Shown here piece by piece: positions 34,091 to 45,164 of a DNA stretch of 64,000 nt. This stretch comes from Puerhibacterium puerhi (lineage in GTDB: Bacteria > Actinomycetota > Actinomycetes > Actinomycetales > Cellulomonadaceae). A model generated the notes under the pieces. The model had not been told where the DNA came from. It did no database searches and saw nothing but the letters and a program-made list of their open reading frames with translations. Made by a program: the position numbers and the translations under genes. The stretch is taken from positions 124,001 through 188,000 of the forward strand of contig NZ_WUWN01000003.1 in the NCBI RefSeq assembly GCF_009846865.1, read 5' to 3'. Each line of letters opens with the position of its first letter. The first letter of the stretch is position 1.

Positions 34091-34136
34091 CGCGCGCCGT
34101 CGCACGTGGTCGGCGCGCGCCGTCGCACGTGGTCGG
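34091..34136. repeat. Perfect 23-bp tandem repeat, two copies
   Basis: A unit beginning CGCGCGCCGTCGCACGTGG runs from 34091 to 34113 and again from 34114 to 34136. Each holds a CACGTG hexamer. It lies between the regulator stop (34143) and the MFS promoter. Confidence 0.85.
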
Positions 34137-34142
34137 GCGCCC

Positions 34143-34883
34143 TCAGGCCCCGCCGCGCTCCTGCATCCGGGCGACGATCCGCGTCGCGGCGTCATGCATG
34201 TGCTCGCGCAGGAACTCTGCGCCGCCGGCGGCGTCGCCTGCCTCGACGAAGTCGACCAGCGGCAGGTGACGCTCGGCCGCCATGTTGTGCAGCGCGGTCT
34301 CCGGCCCGGCGGCGGTGATGGCCGCGCGGGTGAGGCCGCTGACCGCGCGCCAGCTCCGCACGAGCGTCTCGCTCCCGCTGAGCGCGCAGAGCAGCTCGTG
34401 GAACGCCATGTCGGCCTGGATCTGGGCCGGGAAGTCCCCGACGGTGCCGCGCATTGCCCCGAGCGCCTCCCGGAGGCGGGTGGCCGCCCGGACGTGCTCC
34501 GGCGCGGCGCACACGAGCTCGACGGCGAGGCTCTCCAGTGCCCGGCGGACGGCGAAGATGTCGCCCACCTCGCGGTCGGTGACCACGCGGACCGACAGCC
34601 GGCCGCGGGCGTCGGCCGACACCAGGCCCTCCTGCTGCAGGTGCCGCAGCGCCTCGCGCAGCGTGCCGCGGCTGACGCCGAGGGACTCGCTCAGCTCGAC
34701 CTCGGCCAGGTGCGTCCCCGGCGCCAGCTCGCCCGAGCTGATCGCGTCCCGCAGCCGGGCGTGCACGTGCTCGCGGCGCGTCTGGGAGTCGATCGAGCCG
34801 AGCGCACGCAGGCCGCCCGCACGTCCCGGTCGCCCGCCCTCGCTCCGGGCGCGGGCGGATGCGGCCGGGAGCGCTGTACTCAC
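34143..34883 (-). CDS. FCD-subfamily GntR transcriptional regulator (1 of 2 paralogues)
   Basis: 246 residues from GTG 34883, which overlaps the cyclase stop (GTGA). Winged helix: ARLRDAISSGELAPGTHLAEVELSESLGVSRGTLREALRHLQQEGLVS (about 50-100). FCD ligand/metal domain: IFAVRRALESLAVELV, MAFHELLCALSGSETLVRSW and NMAAERHLPLVDFVEAGDA. It is closely similar along its full length to the product of 40688-41386, so one arose by duplication. It probably controls the MFS operon next door and/or the ABC operon it belongs to. Confidence 0.9.
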   Translation of the reverse strand: MSTALPAASARARSEGGRPGRAGGLRALGSIDSQTRREHVHARLRDAISSGELAPGTHLAEVELSESLGVSRGTLREALRHLQQEGLVSADARGRLSVRVVTDREVGDIFAVRRALESLAVELVCAAPEHVRAATRLREALGAMRGTVGDFPAQIQADMAFHELLCALSGSETLVRSWRAVSGLTRAAITAAGPETALHNMAAERHLPLVDFVEAGDAAGGAEFLREHMHDAATRIVARMQERGGA

Positions 34884-35818
34884 AGGATCGCCACCGGGTT
34901 GAGCGGCGAGCCGGTGCTTCCCGGGATGTTCAGTGGCGCGACGACGAGCGCGAACGTCGAGCGCCCTGCCTGCGCGCAAGCCTCCGACAGGGCGTCGAGC
35001 TCGAGGTTGTCGAGCAGCGGCACCCCGGCCATGGTCAGGCAGAGCACGTGGATGGGCAGAGTGACCCCGGCGACCGGGCTGGGCCGTACGTCCGTCTCGC
35101 CGTCCGCACCGAACACCGACACGCCTTGCTCGAGCAGCCAGGGCACAGCTGCGGCGTGCAGGCCCGCCGCGGCGGCGTCCGCGTCCCAGGCGCCGAGCTC
35201 GCGCCTGCGCCGGTCGTGCCCGTTGCGCAGCAGGAGTGCGTCGCCCGCCCGCAGCGTGACGCCCGTGCGGGCGAGCGCCTCCTGCACGTCGGCCAGGGAC
35301 CACACGGTCCCCGGCTCCGTCCAGGGCTCGCCCGTCAGCGCCGGCATGTCGAGCAGGACGCCGCGCGTGGCCAGCACGCCGAACTCGGTCACGTCCCCCA
35401 CGCGCATCCCCTCGGCCGTCGTCGCCTTCGCCGCGTCCGCGCCACCGAAGAAGGCGCCCTCGTAGGCGATGTGGGAGAACGAGTCGATGTGGCTGACCAC
35501 CTTGCCGTGGTAGTCCACGCCCACGAAGTCCTTGTAGCAGGTCGGCTCGACGTCGCCCTCCGCCAGGGTGCTGCCGGCCATGGACAGGTAGTGCAGCGCG
35601 GGCCGGGGGTTGTCGAGGTCCGGCTGCGTCGGCAGTGGCCTGGACAGTCCGACCGTCCGGCCGATCCGCACCTCCTCGGCGAACGCCGTGCGGGCGACCT
35701 GGTCGGTGATCCGGCGGTAGAGGGGAACCCCGTCCCGCCCGTCACCCCAGACGCGCACCCGCGCGGCGAGCTCGTCGAACTGCGCCTTGGTGGTGTCGAT
35801 GGTCGAGGCAGTGGGCAT
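34880..35818 (-). CDS. Cyclase-family hydrolase (kynurenine-formamidase-like fold)
   Basis: 312 residues. The metal site of the cyclase/KynB family appears as HIDSFSHIAYEGAFF, a variant of the HxGTHxDxPxH signature, with further family pieces GRTVGLSRPLP, LRNGHDRRRR and LPIHVLCLTMAGVPLLDNLELD. Members hydrolyse amides, lactones or cyclic compounds. Placed between the ABC binding protein and the GntR gene, it may open a lactone or process the imported substrate. The reaction cannot be fixed from sequence. Confidence 0.85.
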   Translation of the reverse strand: MPTASTIDTTKAQFDELAARVRVWGDGRDGVPLYRRITDQVARTAFAEEVRIGRTVGLSRPLPTQPDLDNPRPALHYLSMAGSTLAEGDVEPTCYKDFVGVDYHGKVVSHIDSFSHIAYEGAFFGGADAAKATTAEGMRVGDVTEFGVLATRGVLLDMPALTGEPWTEPGTVWSLADVQEALARTGVTLRAGDALLLRNGHDRRRRELGAWDADAAAAGLHAAAVPWLLEQGVSVFGADGETDVRPSPVAGVTLPIHVLCLTMAGVPLLDNLELDALSEACAQAGRSTFALVVAPLNIPGSTGSPLNPVAIL

Positions 35819-35880
35819 GGTGCGTCCGTCCTTGCGGTGGTCGGGAGCGCGGCCCCGAGGAGCCGCGCTCCCGGCGTCGG

Positions 35881-36921
35881 TCAGAAGTCGTAGTCGTCGA
35901 TGTTGTCAGCCGTGAAGACCAACGGCGGCGACAGCGTGATCCGCAGGCCGGCGTCGTCCTTCTCGGGCGAGTACTCCCCGAGCCGTCCGGCCTCGAAGGC
36001 CTGATCGGTGGCGACGTCGCCGTGCGCGAGGGCGTAGGCCGTCTCGACCACCAGGTAGCCGTGGTCGGCCGGGTTCCACAGGGCCGCGGACTTCAGGGTG
36101 CCGCTCTTGAAGTACTGCCGGATCGCGTTGGGCGTGGAGTTGCCGACGACGGCCACCTTGCCCGACAGCCCGAGGTTCTCCACCGCCTGCGCGGCGCCCG
36201 GCAGGGCTGCGGTCGTCACCGCGAACAGCCCCTTGAGGTCCGGGTTGGACTGGATGAGGTCCGTGGCCTGCTGCATGGCGCGCTGCTGGTCCTCGCCCGA
36301 CTCGACGGTGGTGACGACGTCGATGTCCGGGTACTTCGCCGCCAGCTCCTTCTCGATGCCGTCGATCCACGCCACCTGGTTCGGCGCGGTGAACGTGGAG
36401 GTGATGATCGCGACGTCGCCCGCGCCGCCCACCTGCTCGCCCATCAGGTCGGCGAGCTGGGCGCCGAAGGCCGCCGGGTCGACGAGCTGGACGAACACGT
36501 CGCGCACGTCCGCGTCGCCGTCCCAGCTCATGACCTTCACGCCGGCAGCCTCGGCAGCCTTGAGGGCCGGCGCGACGGCGGCCTCGTCGTTGGCCGCGAT
36601 CGCGATCACGTCGACCTTGGCGTTGACCATGTTCTGGATGATCTGGATCTGCTGGCTCGCCTCGTCGGTGCTCGGGCCGTTCCAGATGACCTCGACGTCG
36701 TCACCCAGCTCGGCGGCCGCCTCGTCGACGCCCTTCTTGACGACCTCGTAGTACGGGATGCCGTTGATCTTGGGGATCACGGCGACGCGCACGGGCCCGT
36801 CGGCGCTCGTCGCCGAACCGCTCACAGCGGCACCGGAGGTGTCGGGGCCCGCGCACGCCGTGAGGAACAGCGCGGCGGAGCTCGCGAGGGCCGCGGCGAG
36901 GAGGAGGGACTTCCGCTTCAT
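35881..36921 (-). CDS. Sugar ABC transporter substrate-binding lipoprotein
   Basis: 346 residues. Lipoprotein signal with lipobox LTAC (Cys 23), then a periplasmic-binding-protein type 1 fold: VRVAVIPKINGIPYYEVVKKGVDEAA, VIWNGPSTDEASQQIQIIQNMV, VKVMSWDGDAD and GLFAVTTAALPGAAQAV. It resembles the ribose/rhamnose/autoinducer-2 binding group (RbsB/RhaS/LsrB). It is anchored outside the membrane and hands substrate to the two permeases encoded upstream. The ligand is unknown; a C4-C6 sugar or polyol fits the setting. Confidence 0.92.
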   Translation of the reverse strand: MKRKSLLLAAALASSAALFLTACAGPDTSGAAVSGSATSADGPVRVAVIPKINGIPYYEVVKKGVDEAAAELGDDVEVIWNGPSTDEASQQIQIIQNMVNAKVDVIAIAANDEAAVAPALKAAEAAGVKVMSWDGDADVRDVFVQLVDPAAFGAQLADLMGEQVGGAGDVAIITSTFTAPNQVAWIDGIEKELAAKYPDIDVVTTVESGEDQQRAMQQATDLIQSNPDLKGLFAVTTAALPGAAQAVENLGLSGKVAVVGNSTPNAIRQYFKSGTLKSAALWNPADHGYLVVETAYALAHGDVATDQAFEAGRLGEYSPEKDDAGLRITLSPPLVFTADNIDDYDF

Positions 36922-36981
36922 CGTGGTGTCCTTTGCTGGCTGGGGACGGCGGCGCTGTTGCCGCCGCCCGGGGGGGTGGGG

Positions 36982-38007
36982 TCAGGCAGAGGTGGGGGCG
37001 GGGATCTCGCCCGGGGCCGCTGCGCCCCCGGAGCGGGACGGCGCGGCCTGGCGGCGCGCCGCCAGGCGCGTCAGCATCGGGGGGGTCCAGCGGTAGATGC
37101 TCGCGGTGACGATCAGCGTGACGCCGACGAAGAGGGTCTGGACCTCGGTCGGCACGAAAGCGATCGACATCCCGTTGTTGAGCAGCGCGATGAAGACCGT
37201 CGCCATCGCGGTTCCCCAGAGGGTGCCGCGCCCACCGGTGAGCGCGGCCCCGCCGACGACCACGACCGTGACCGCGAGGAGCTCGAACCCGGTGCCGAAG
37301 TTGGACTTGGCGCTCGAGGACATGCCGGCGACGAGCAGCGCCGCCAGACCGCTCAGGACGCCGGAGGTGGCGTACACCGTGAGCGTGAGGGCACGTACTC
37401 GCAGCGTCGCGTACCGGGCGGCCGAGGCGGAGGTGCCGGTCGCGTACAGGTACTCGCCCAGGGCCGTGCGCGACAGCGCGAGAGCGGCGAGGAGGACCAC
37501 GACGACCCACAGCACCACGGGCGTCGGCAGGCCCCCGGTGGTGCCGAGACCGACGAACGCGAGGGCCGGGTGCACCGTCAGCGAGCGGCCCCCGGACAGT
37601 GCGAGCGCGAGGCCGCCATAGACGGCCATGGTCGCCAGCGTGACGACGATGGCCGGGAGGGCCAGGCGGCTGACGAGCCAGCCGTTGGCCAGCCCGCACA
37701 GCGCGCCGACGATGAGCGGCACCGCGATGCACACCGCTGCCGGCGACCCGGCCTCCGAGACGAGGCCGGCGGAGACGGCGCTGAGCGCGAGGGTCGACGC
37801 GACCGAGAGGTCGATGCCGCCGATGAGGATGACGAAGGTCATGCCGACCGCGATGATCCCGAGGGGCGCGGCGAGGTTGATGGCGCTGACGACGTTGCCG
37901 ACGCTGAGGAAGTAGGGCGAGAGCGTCGACATCGTCACCACGACGATGACGAGCAGGAGCGCGAGCACGGTCGGGGCGAGCGCCCGCTGCAGCGACCTAG
38001 CGGACAT
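36982..38007 (-). CDS. Sugar ABC transporter permease (RbsC-like), second
   Basis: 341 residues, about ten membrane helices. Family motifs GIIAVGMTFVILIGGIDLSVASTLALSAV and VVGGAALTGGRGTLWGTAMATVFIALLNNGM are those of RbsC/LsrC/LsrD permeases. It pairs with the permease encoded directly before it (37997-38983), whose end it overlaps by 11 bp. The C-terminal tail is Pro/Ala/Arg-rich. Confidence 0.92.
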   Translation of the reverse strand: MSARSLQRALAPTVLALLLVIVVVTMSTLSPYFLSVGNVVSAINLAAPLGIIAVGMTFVILIGGIDLSVASTLALSAVSAGLVSEAGSPAAVCIAVPLIVGALCGLANGWLVSRLALPAIVVTLATMAVYGGLALALSGGRSLTVHPALAFVGLGTTGGLPTPVVLWVVVVLLAALALSRTALGEYLYATGTSASAARYATLRVRALTLTVYATSGVLSGLAALLVAGMSSSAKSNFGTGFELLAVTVVVVGGAALTGGRGTLWGTAMATVFIALLNNGMSIAFVPTEVQTLFVGVTLIVTASIYRWTPPMLTRLAARRQAAPSRSGGAAAPGEIPAPTSA

Positions 38008-38983
38008 GGGCCACGTCCTTTCGGGTGAGGAACCTCGCGCGCAGCGACGCCCCCTGGCGCCGGCGCTGGAGGACGGAGACGACGAGCGCCGCGACGATGA
38101 ACAGCCCCTGGAGGGCACGGGTCCACATCGAGTCGATGTGGAAGAAGATCAGGGCGGAGCCGGTCAGCTCCACCAGCACGGCGGCGAGCGAGATGCCCAG
38201 GACCGTGCCGGTCCCGCCGAAGACGCTCGCACCGCCAACCACCGCGATGGTGATCGCAGCCATCGTGATGTTCGCGCCCAGGTTGGTCTGGGCCTGACCC
38301 AGACGGGCGACGGTGAGCGCCGCCGCGAGCCCCAGCATCAGGCCGTTGACGACGAACGTGCCGCCCTCCACCGCCTTGACGCGGATCCCCGCGAGCCGGG
38401 CGGCCTCGAGGTTGGACCCCACGGCAAACACGGTCCGCCCGAGCGGCCGGCGGGTGAGCACCCACCAGCCCAGGACGAGCGCGGCGAGCGCGACGTAGAT
38501 GGGCACGGGCAAGCCGAGCAGACGGCCGGTGCCGAACCAGGTGTAGCCGGCCGGCAGGCCCACCACCCACGCGCCGCCGTGGGTCAGCAGGACGAGAGCC
38601 CCGGTGAAGATGCTCGAGGTGCCGAGGGTGGCGATGATCGACGGGATCTGGACGATCGTCACCAGCACCGCGTTCACCAGGCCCAGCAGGGCACCGGCAA
38701 CGACGGCCGCGAGCACGGCGACCAGCGGAGGGACGCCGGCGAGCGCCACCTGCGCGCCGATCACGCCGGTGATCCCGAAGATTGCGCCGGCGCTGACGTC
38801 GATGTTGCCGGTCGCGATCACGACGAGGGCGCCGAGCCCGACGATCGCCGACACCGCGACGCTGGTGGCGAGGGTCAGCACGTTGGCGCCCGCGTAGAAG
38901 GACGGGGCCGCGACGCCGAGGGCGACGAGGACGACGACGAGGAAGGCCCCGATCGAGACCGAGGCTGAACGGTCGTGGTGCAC
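37997..38983 (-). CDS. Sugar ABC transporter permease (RbsC-like), first
   Basis: 328 residues from GTG 38983, with GGAGG upstream. Motifs: GALVVIATGNIDVSAGAIFGITGVIGA, VGSNLEAARLAGIRV and VVGGASVFGGTGTVLGISLAAVLVELTGSAL, as in RbsC-type permeases, about nine or ten helices. Two different permeases plus one fused ATPase and one binding protein is the AI-2/rhamnose-type arrangement rather than the single-permease ribose type. Confidence 0.92.
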   Translation of the reverse strand: MHHDRSASVSIGAFLVVVLVALGVAAPSFYAGANVLTLATSVAVSAIVGLGALVVIATGNIDVSAGAIFGITGVIGAQVALAGVPPLVAVLAAVVAGALLGLVNAVLVTIVQIPSIIATLGTSSIFTGALVLLTHGGAWVVGLPAGYTWFGTGRLLGLPVPIYVALAALVLGWWVLTRRPLGRTVFAVGSNLEAARLAGIRVKAVEGGTFVVNGLMLGLAAALTVARLGQAQTNLGANITMAAITIAVVGGASVFGGTGTVLGISLAAVLVELTGSALIFFHIDSMWTRALQGLFIVAALVVSVLQRRRQGASLRARFLTRKDVAHVR

Positions 38984-38986
38984 GGG

Positions 38987-40501
38987 TCATGCCTCCGAGA
39001 CGACGGGGGTGGACGTGAACGCGAGCGACATGACGTCCTCGGGACTGGCTCCGCCGGGAAGCTCCCCCACGACCCGCCCTTCGCTCATGACCAGGACGCG
39101 GTCGGACATGGAGACCAGCTCCGGGAGGTCGGACGACAGCAGCAGGACGCCGACACCGTCGGCGACGAGGGCGTCGACCATCTTGTGGATCTCGAGCTTG
39201 GCCCCGATGTCCACGCCGCTCGTCGGCTCCTCGAGGATGACGACGGAGGGCTTCGGCTCGAGCACCCGGCCCAGGAGGACCTTCTGCTGGTTGCCGCCGG
39301 AGAGGTCGCCGATCGCGTAGTCCGGGATCGCCGGCCGGACGCCGAGCTCGTCCAGACGGCCGGCGGCGGCCTTCGCGCGACGGCGGTTGTCCAGCAGCCC
39401 GAAGCGCGTGTACCGCGACAGCGTCGTCAGCGTGAGGTTGGAGATCAGGCTGCGCCCACCGAAGACGCCCTGGCCGCTGCGGTCACCGGGCAGGTAACCG
39501 AGGCCGGCGCGGCGGCGTGCCCACGGCGTCGCCGGGGGCTCCTGACCGAGGATGCGCACGGTGCCCGACTCGGCGGGGCGCAGCCCGGCTACGGCCTGGG
39601 CCACCTCGGTGCGGCCGCACCCCACCAGGCCACCGATCCCGACGATCTCGCCGGCCCGGAGGGTGAACGACACGTCGCGCACCTCGGGCCCGCTGCGCAA
39701 GGCCTCGACCTGGAGCACCGGGGCCCCGGGCTCCTGCCGGGCGTGGGCGTGCAGGGCGGCCACGTCTCGGCCCACCATCCGGTTGATCACCCACGCCTCG
39801 TCGACCTCGGCCGCCGGTGCGGTGGCGATGCTCTCCCCGTCCCGCAGGACCGTGATGCGGTCCGCGATGCGGAAGATCTCCTCGAGCCGGTGCGAGATGT
39901 ACACGACGGCGACGCCGCGCTGCCGGGAGTCGACGAGGAGCGAGTGCAGGCTCTTGAGCTCGTCGTCGTTCAGCACCGAGCCGGGCTCGTCGAGGATGAG
40001 GATGCGAGCGTTCCTCAGGAGCGCCCGAGCGATCTCCACCTGCTGCGCCACAGCCTTGCTGACATCGCCGACGCGCCGCCCGAGCGGGATGTCCATCCCG
40101 AGGCGGTCGAAGAGCTCGCGGGCCTCGGCCCGCATCGCCGCCCAGTCGATCCGTCCGGCGGCGCGCTTCCAGGCGCCCAGGTAGAGGTTCTCGAGGACCG
40201 ACAGGTCGGGCGCGAGGCTGGTCTCCTGGTAGACGACCGCGACCCCCCGGTGCAGCGCGTCGTGCGGCCCACGCAGGGTCACGGGCTGCCCGTCCAGCTC
40301 CACGGTGCCCCCGCTCGGCTGGTGCGCGCCCGCGATGATCTTGATGAGCGTGGACTTGCCGGCGCCGTTCTCGCCGAGAAGGGCATGGACCTCGCCGGCT
40401 CGGAGCTCGAAGTCGACCCCCCGCAGCGCCCGGACCCCGCTGAAAGTCTTCGTGATGCCGCGCAGCCGCAGAGTCGGCTGCTGTGGCGACGTCGTCGTCA
40501 T
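38987..40501 (-). CDS. Sugar ABC transporter ATP-binding protein (RbsA-like, two NBDs)
   Basis: 504 residues with two nucleotide-binding domains. NBD1: Walker A GENGAGKST, Walker B ILILDEPGS, with a divergent signature VSKAVAQQ in place of LSxGxxQ. NBD2: degenerate Walker A GLVGCGRTEV, intact signature LSGGNQQK, Walker B VVILEEPTSG. One degenerate site per half is normal for RbsA-type proteins. First gene of the ABC operon; ATG 40501. The operator-like TGTTAACA and a good promoter lie 70-125 bp upstream. Confidence 0.93.
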   Translation of the reverse strand: MTTTSPQQPTLRLRGITKTFSGVRALRGVDFELRAGEVHALLGENGAGKSTLIKIIAGAHQPSGGTVELDGQPVTLRGPHDALHRGVAVVYQETSLAPDLSVLENLYLGAWKRAAGRIDWAAMRAEARELFDRLGMDIPLGRRVGDVSKAVAQQVEIARALLRNARILILDEPGSVLNDDELKSLHSLLVDSRQRGVAVVYISHRLEEIFRIADRITVLRDGESIATAPAAEVDEAWVINRMVGRDVAALHAHARQEPGAPVLQVEALRSGPEVRDVSFTLRAGEIVGIGGLVGCGRTEVAQAVAGLRPAESGTVRILGQEPPATPWARRRAGLGYLPGDRSGQGVFGGRSLISNLTLTTLSRYTRFGLLDNRRRAKAAAGRLDELGVRPAIPDYAIGDLSGGNQQKVLLGRVLEPKPSVVILEEPTSGVDIGAKLEIHKMVDALVADGVGVLLLSSDLPELVSMSDRVLVMSEGRVVGELPGGASPEDVMSLAFTSTPVVSEA

Positions 40502-40572
40502 GTGTCTCTCTCTGTCCCTGTGCTGCACTGCACGGGCGTCCTCGATCGGAGGATGCTGTTTGTCAGTCGTAT

Positions 40573-40624
40573 TGTTAACAGACCGACAGCAGGACTGTAG
40601 CGTGCGTCACGGTGCAGATGTCAA
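40573..40624 (-). promoter_or_regulatory. ABC operon promoter and TGTTAACA operator
   Basis: On the minus strand a consensus TTGACA (40624-40619) and TACAGT (40599-40594) are 19 bp apart. The palindrome TGTTAACA (40573-40580) follows about 13-20 bases after the -10, near the transcription start. The same core sits in the MFS operon promoter at 34005-34012, which suggests one regulator or two related ones act on both. Confidence 0.6.
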
Positions 40625-40687
40625 GCGGGTGCTGCGCCGGTGTCGCTGAGCCGCCCTGGGCCGCTTGCGCGCGGGCGCGCGAACGCC

Positions 40688-41386
40688 TCAGGCAGTGGCG
40701 TCGGCAGCCTGGGCCATGTGCTGCTTGATGCGCTCGGCGGCCTGGAGCATGTGGGTGCGCAGGAACTCCCGGCCACCCGCTGCGTCGCCGGTCTCGACGA
40801 ACTGCACGAGCGGAGCGTGCCGCTCCACAGCCATGTTGAGCACCGCGGTCTCCGCGCCGGCGGCGGTGATCGCCGCACGCGTCAACCCGCTGACGCTCCG
40901 CCAGCTGTGCACCAGCGTCTCGTTCCCGCTGAGCTCGCACAGGAGCTCGTGGAACGCGAGGTCGGCATCGAGCTGCGCCACGAAGTCACCCTCGCTGCGG
41001 CGCAGACGCTCGAGCCCTTCGGCCATCCGCGCCGCGGCGCCCTCGCGGCGTTCCAGCCCGCACACCAGCTCGAACGCCAGGCTCTCCAGGGCGTGCCGAA
41101 CCGCGAAGATCTCGTCGACCTCCCGCGCCGAGACGATGCGGACGGAGAGCCGCCCGCGCGAGTCGGAGGACACGAGCCCCTCCTGCTGCAGCTGCCGCAG
41201 CGCCTCGCGCAGCGTGCCCCGGCTGACGCCCAGCGACTCGCTCAGCTCGACCTCGGCCAGGTGCGTCCCCGGCGAGATCTCCCCAGAGCTGATGGCCTCA
41301 CGCAGCCGCGCATGGATGAGCTCCCGTCGGGTCTGAGGCTCGATAGAACCCAACGCGCGCAAGGACGACTTCGCTGCGGATGCCAC
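40688..41386 (-). CDS. FCD-subfamily GntR transcriptional regulator (2 of 2 paralogues)
   Basis: 232 residues from GTG 41386. HTH: ARLREAISSGEISPGTHLAEVELSESLGVSRGTLREALRQLQQEGLVSSDSRGRLSVR. FCD domain: IFAVRHALESLAFELV, LAFHELLCELSGNETLVHSWRSVSGLTRAAITAAGAET and NMAVERHAPLVQFVETGDAAGG. Very similar to the regulator at 34143-34883. The open frame begins at GTG 41392, but a TAGGCT -10 ends exactly there, so the start six bases further in is the only one compatible with that promoter. It likely represses the ABC operon downstream until an inducer binds the FCD domain. Confidence 0.9.
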   Translation of the reverse strand: MASAAKSSLRALGSIEPQTRRELIHARLREAISSGEISPGTHLAEVELSESLGVSRGTLREALRQLQQEGLVSSDSRGRLSVRIVSAREVDEIFAVRHALESLAFELVCGLERREGAAARMAEGLERLRRSEGDFVAQLDADLAFHELLCELSGNETLVHSWRSVSGLTRAAITAAGAETAVLNMAVERHAPLVQFVETGDAAGGREFLRTHMLQAAERIKQHMAQAADATA

Positions 41387-41392
41387 GGGCAC

Positions 41393-41398
41393 AGCCTA
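41393..41398 (-). promoter_or_regulatory. -10 hexamer TAGGCT, leaderless start of GntR gene
   Basis: On the minus strand TAGGCT ends six bases before GTG 41386 and directly abuts the earlier GTG at 41392, which therefore cannot be the start of a message from this promoter. Confidence 0.55.
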
Positions 41399-41524
41399 CG
41401 GGCGCGCCCGCCGGACCTCACCGAGCACCGGCTCGATGAGTTCGGCCCCGGAGCGTCGTCTCCATCCCCGCAAGGCCTGCCGGCCCGCCACGACCGGCTC
41501 CCTTTCGACCCGATGGAGGCGCTC

Positions 41525-42295
41525 ATGCCCGCACGTCCCGCCGTCCCGGACGGCGCACCGATCTGGCTCGACCTCACCACCGCGGACGCCGGCGCCAACG
41601 ACCGGGCCGTGGCGTTCTACACCGCCCTGTTCGGGTGGCAGCACGCAGGCTACGGCCCCGACTTCGGCGACTACGGCGCGTTCACCAAGGACGGCGCGCC
41701 CGTGGCCGGCGTCGGGCCGCGCATGACGCCCGAGCAGCGCCCCGCCTGGGGCGTGTACCTGCGCTCGTCCGACGTCGACGCGACCGCCACCGCGATCACC
41801 GCCCATGGCGGCACGGTGATCGCCGGGCCCGACGACGTCCCCACCCAGGGCCGCTTCCTCACCGCCGTCGACCCCACCGGCGCAGAGATCGGCTTCTGGC
41901 AGCCCGGGGGCCACGACGGCTACGCCCTCTACGGCGAGCACGGCGCCCCGAGCTGGTTCGAGCTGTGGACGAACCGGTACGAGGACGCCGTGGAGTTCTA
42001 CCGCGCCGCGGCGGGCTGGCCGGTGAGCACCATGAGCGACACCCCGGACTTCCGGTACAGCACCTACGGCGAGGGCGACCAGGCGCTGGCCGGGATCTTC
42101 GACGCGACGGCGGTGCTCGGCGGCGGCACGCCGTCGTGGGCCGTCTACCTCGGGGCCGACGACGCCGACGCGACGGCGGCGCGCGCCGTCGAGCTCGGCG
42201 GCAAGGCCGGCGAGGGGCAGGACACGCCGTACGGCCGGCAGGTGGGCGTCCAGGACCCGAACGGCACCTGGTCCCAGCTCATCGGCGTCCGCTGA
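41525..42295 (+). CDS. VOC-family protein with two glyoxalase-like modules
   Basis: 256 residues. Module 1: PIWLDLTTADAGANDRAVAFYTALFGW...VYLRSSDVDATATAITAHGGTVIAGPDDVPTQGRFLTAVDPTGAEIGFWQP. Module 2: PSWFELWTNRYEDAVEFYRAAAGW...VYLGADDADATAARAVELGG. This two-module form is common in actinobacteria (27-kDa antigen/hydroxylase-like VOC proteins) and its substrate is not known. GGAGG at 41515-41519 places the start at ATG 41525 rather than 41513. A 60-bp palindromic terminator follows. Confidence 0.85.
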   Translation: MPARPAVPDGAPIWLDLTTADAGANDRAVAFYTALFGWQHAGYGPDFGDYGAFTKDGAPVAGVGPRMTPEQRPAWGVYLRSSDVDATATAITAHGGTVIAGPDDVPTQGRFLTAVDPTGAEIGFWQPGGHDGYALYGEHGAPSWFELWTNRYEDAVEFYRAAAGWPVSTMSDTPDFRYSTYGEGDQALAGIFDATAVLGGGTPSWAVYLGADDADATAARAVELGGKAGEGQDTPYGRQVGVQDPNGTWSQLIGVR

Positions 42296-42320
42296 CGCCG
42301 CGTCGGCGCCCGCCGACACG

Positions 42321-42380
42321 TTGTGGGTAAAGGACACGCCGGGCGTTCCGCGGAACGCCCGGCGTGTCCTGTACCCACAA
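42321..42380. terminator. 60-bp palindromic bidirectional terminator
   Basis: Left arm TTGTGGGTAAAGGACACG... (42321-42350) and its reverse complement (42351-42380) match at 29 of 30 positions with no loop. It lies between the convergent stops of the VOC gene (42295) and ppc (42390). Confidence 0.8.
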
Positions 42381-42389
42381 CGGGGAGGG

Positions 42390-45074
<2,685 letters not shown>

Positions 45075-45080
45075 GCCCCG

Positions 45081-45086
45081 AGGGTA
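45081..45086 (-). promoter_or_regulatory. -10 hexamer TACCCT, leaderless start of ppc
   Basis: On the minus strand TACCCT ends six bases before GTG at 45074. Confidence 0.55.
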
Positions 45087-45164
45087 TGCCGGAATGCCCG
45101 AGGGGTGGACATCGCGTCCGGCACCCGGGCAGCGCCGTGGACCGGTCCGCCCAGGGCCGCGGCC

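Noticed and set aside
38987-40501. Inactive ABC ATPase because of degenerate NBD motifs
   Set aside because: A divergent signature in NBD1 and degenerate Walker A in NBD2 are normal for RbsA-type fused ATPases; one composite site remains intact.
41387-41392. GTG 41392 as start of the second GntR gene
   Set aside because: A TAGGCT -10 hexamer abuts it, so a message from that promoter could not contain it; GTG 41386 has the spacing seen at other starts.
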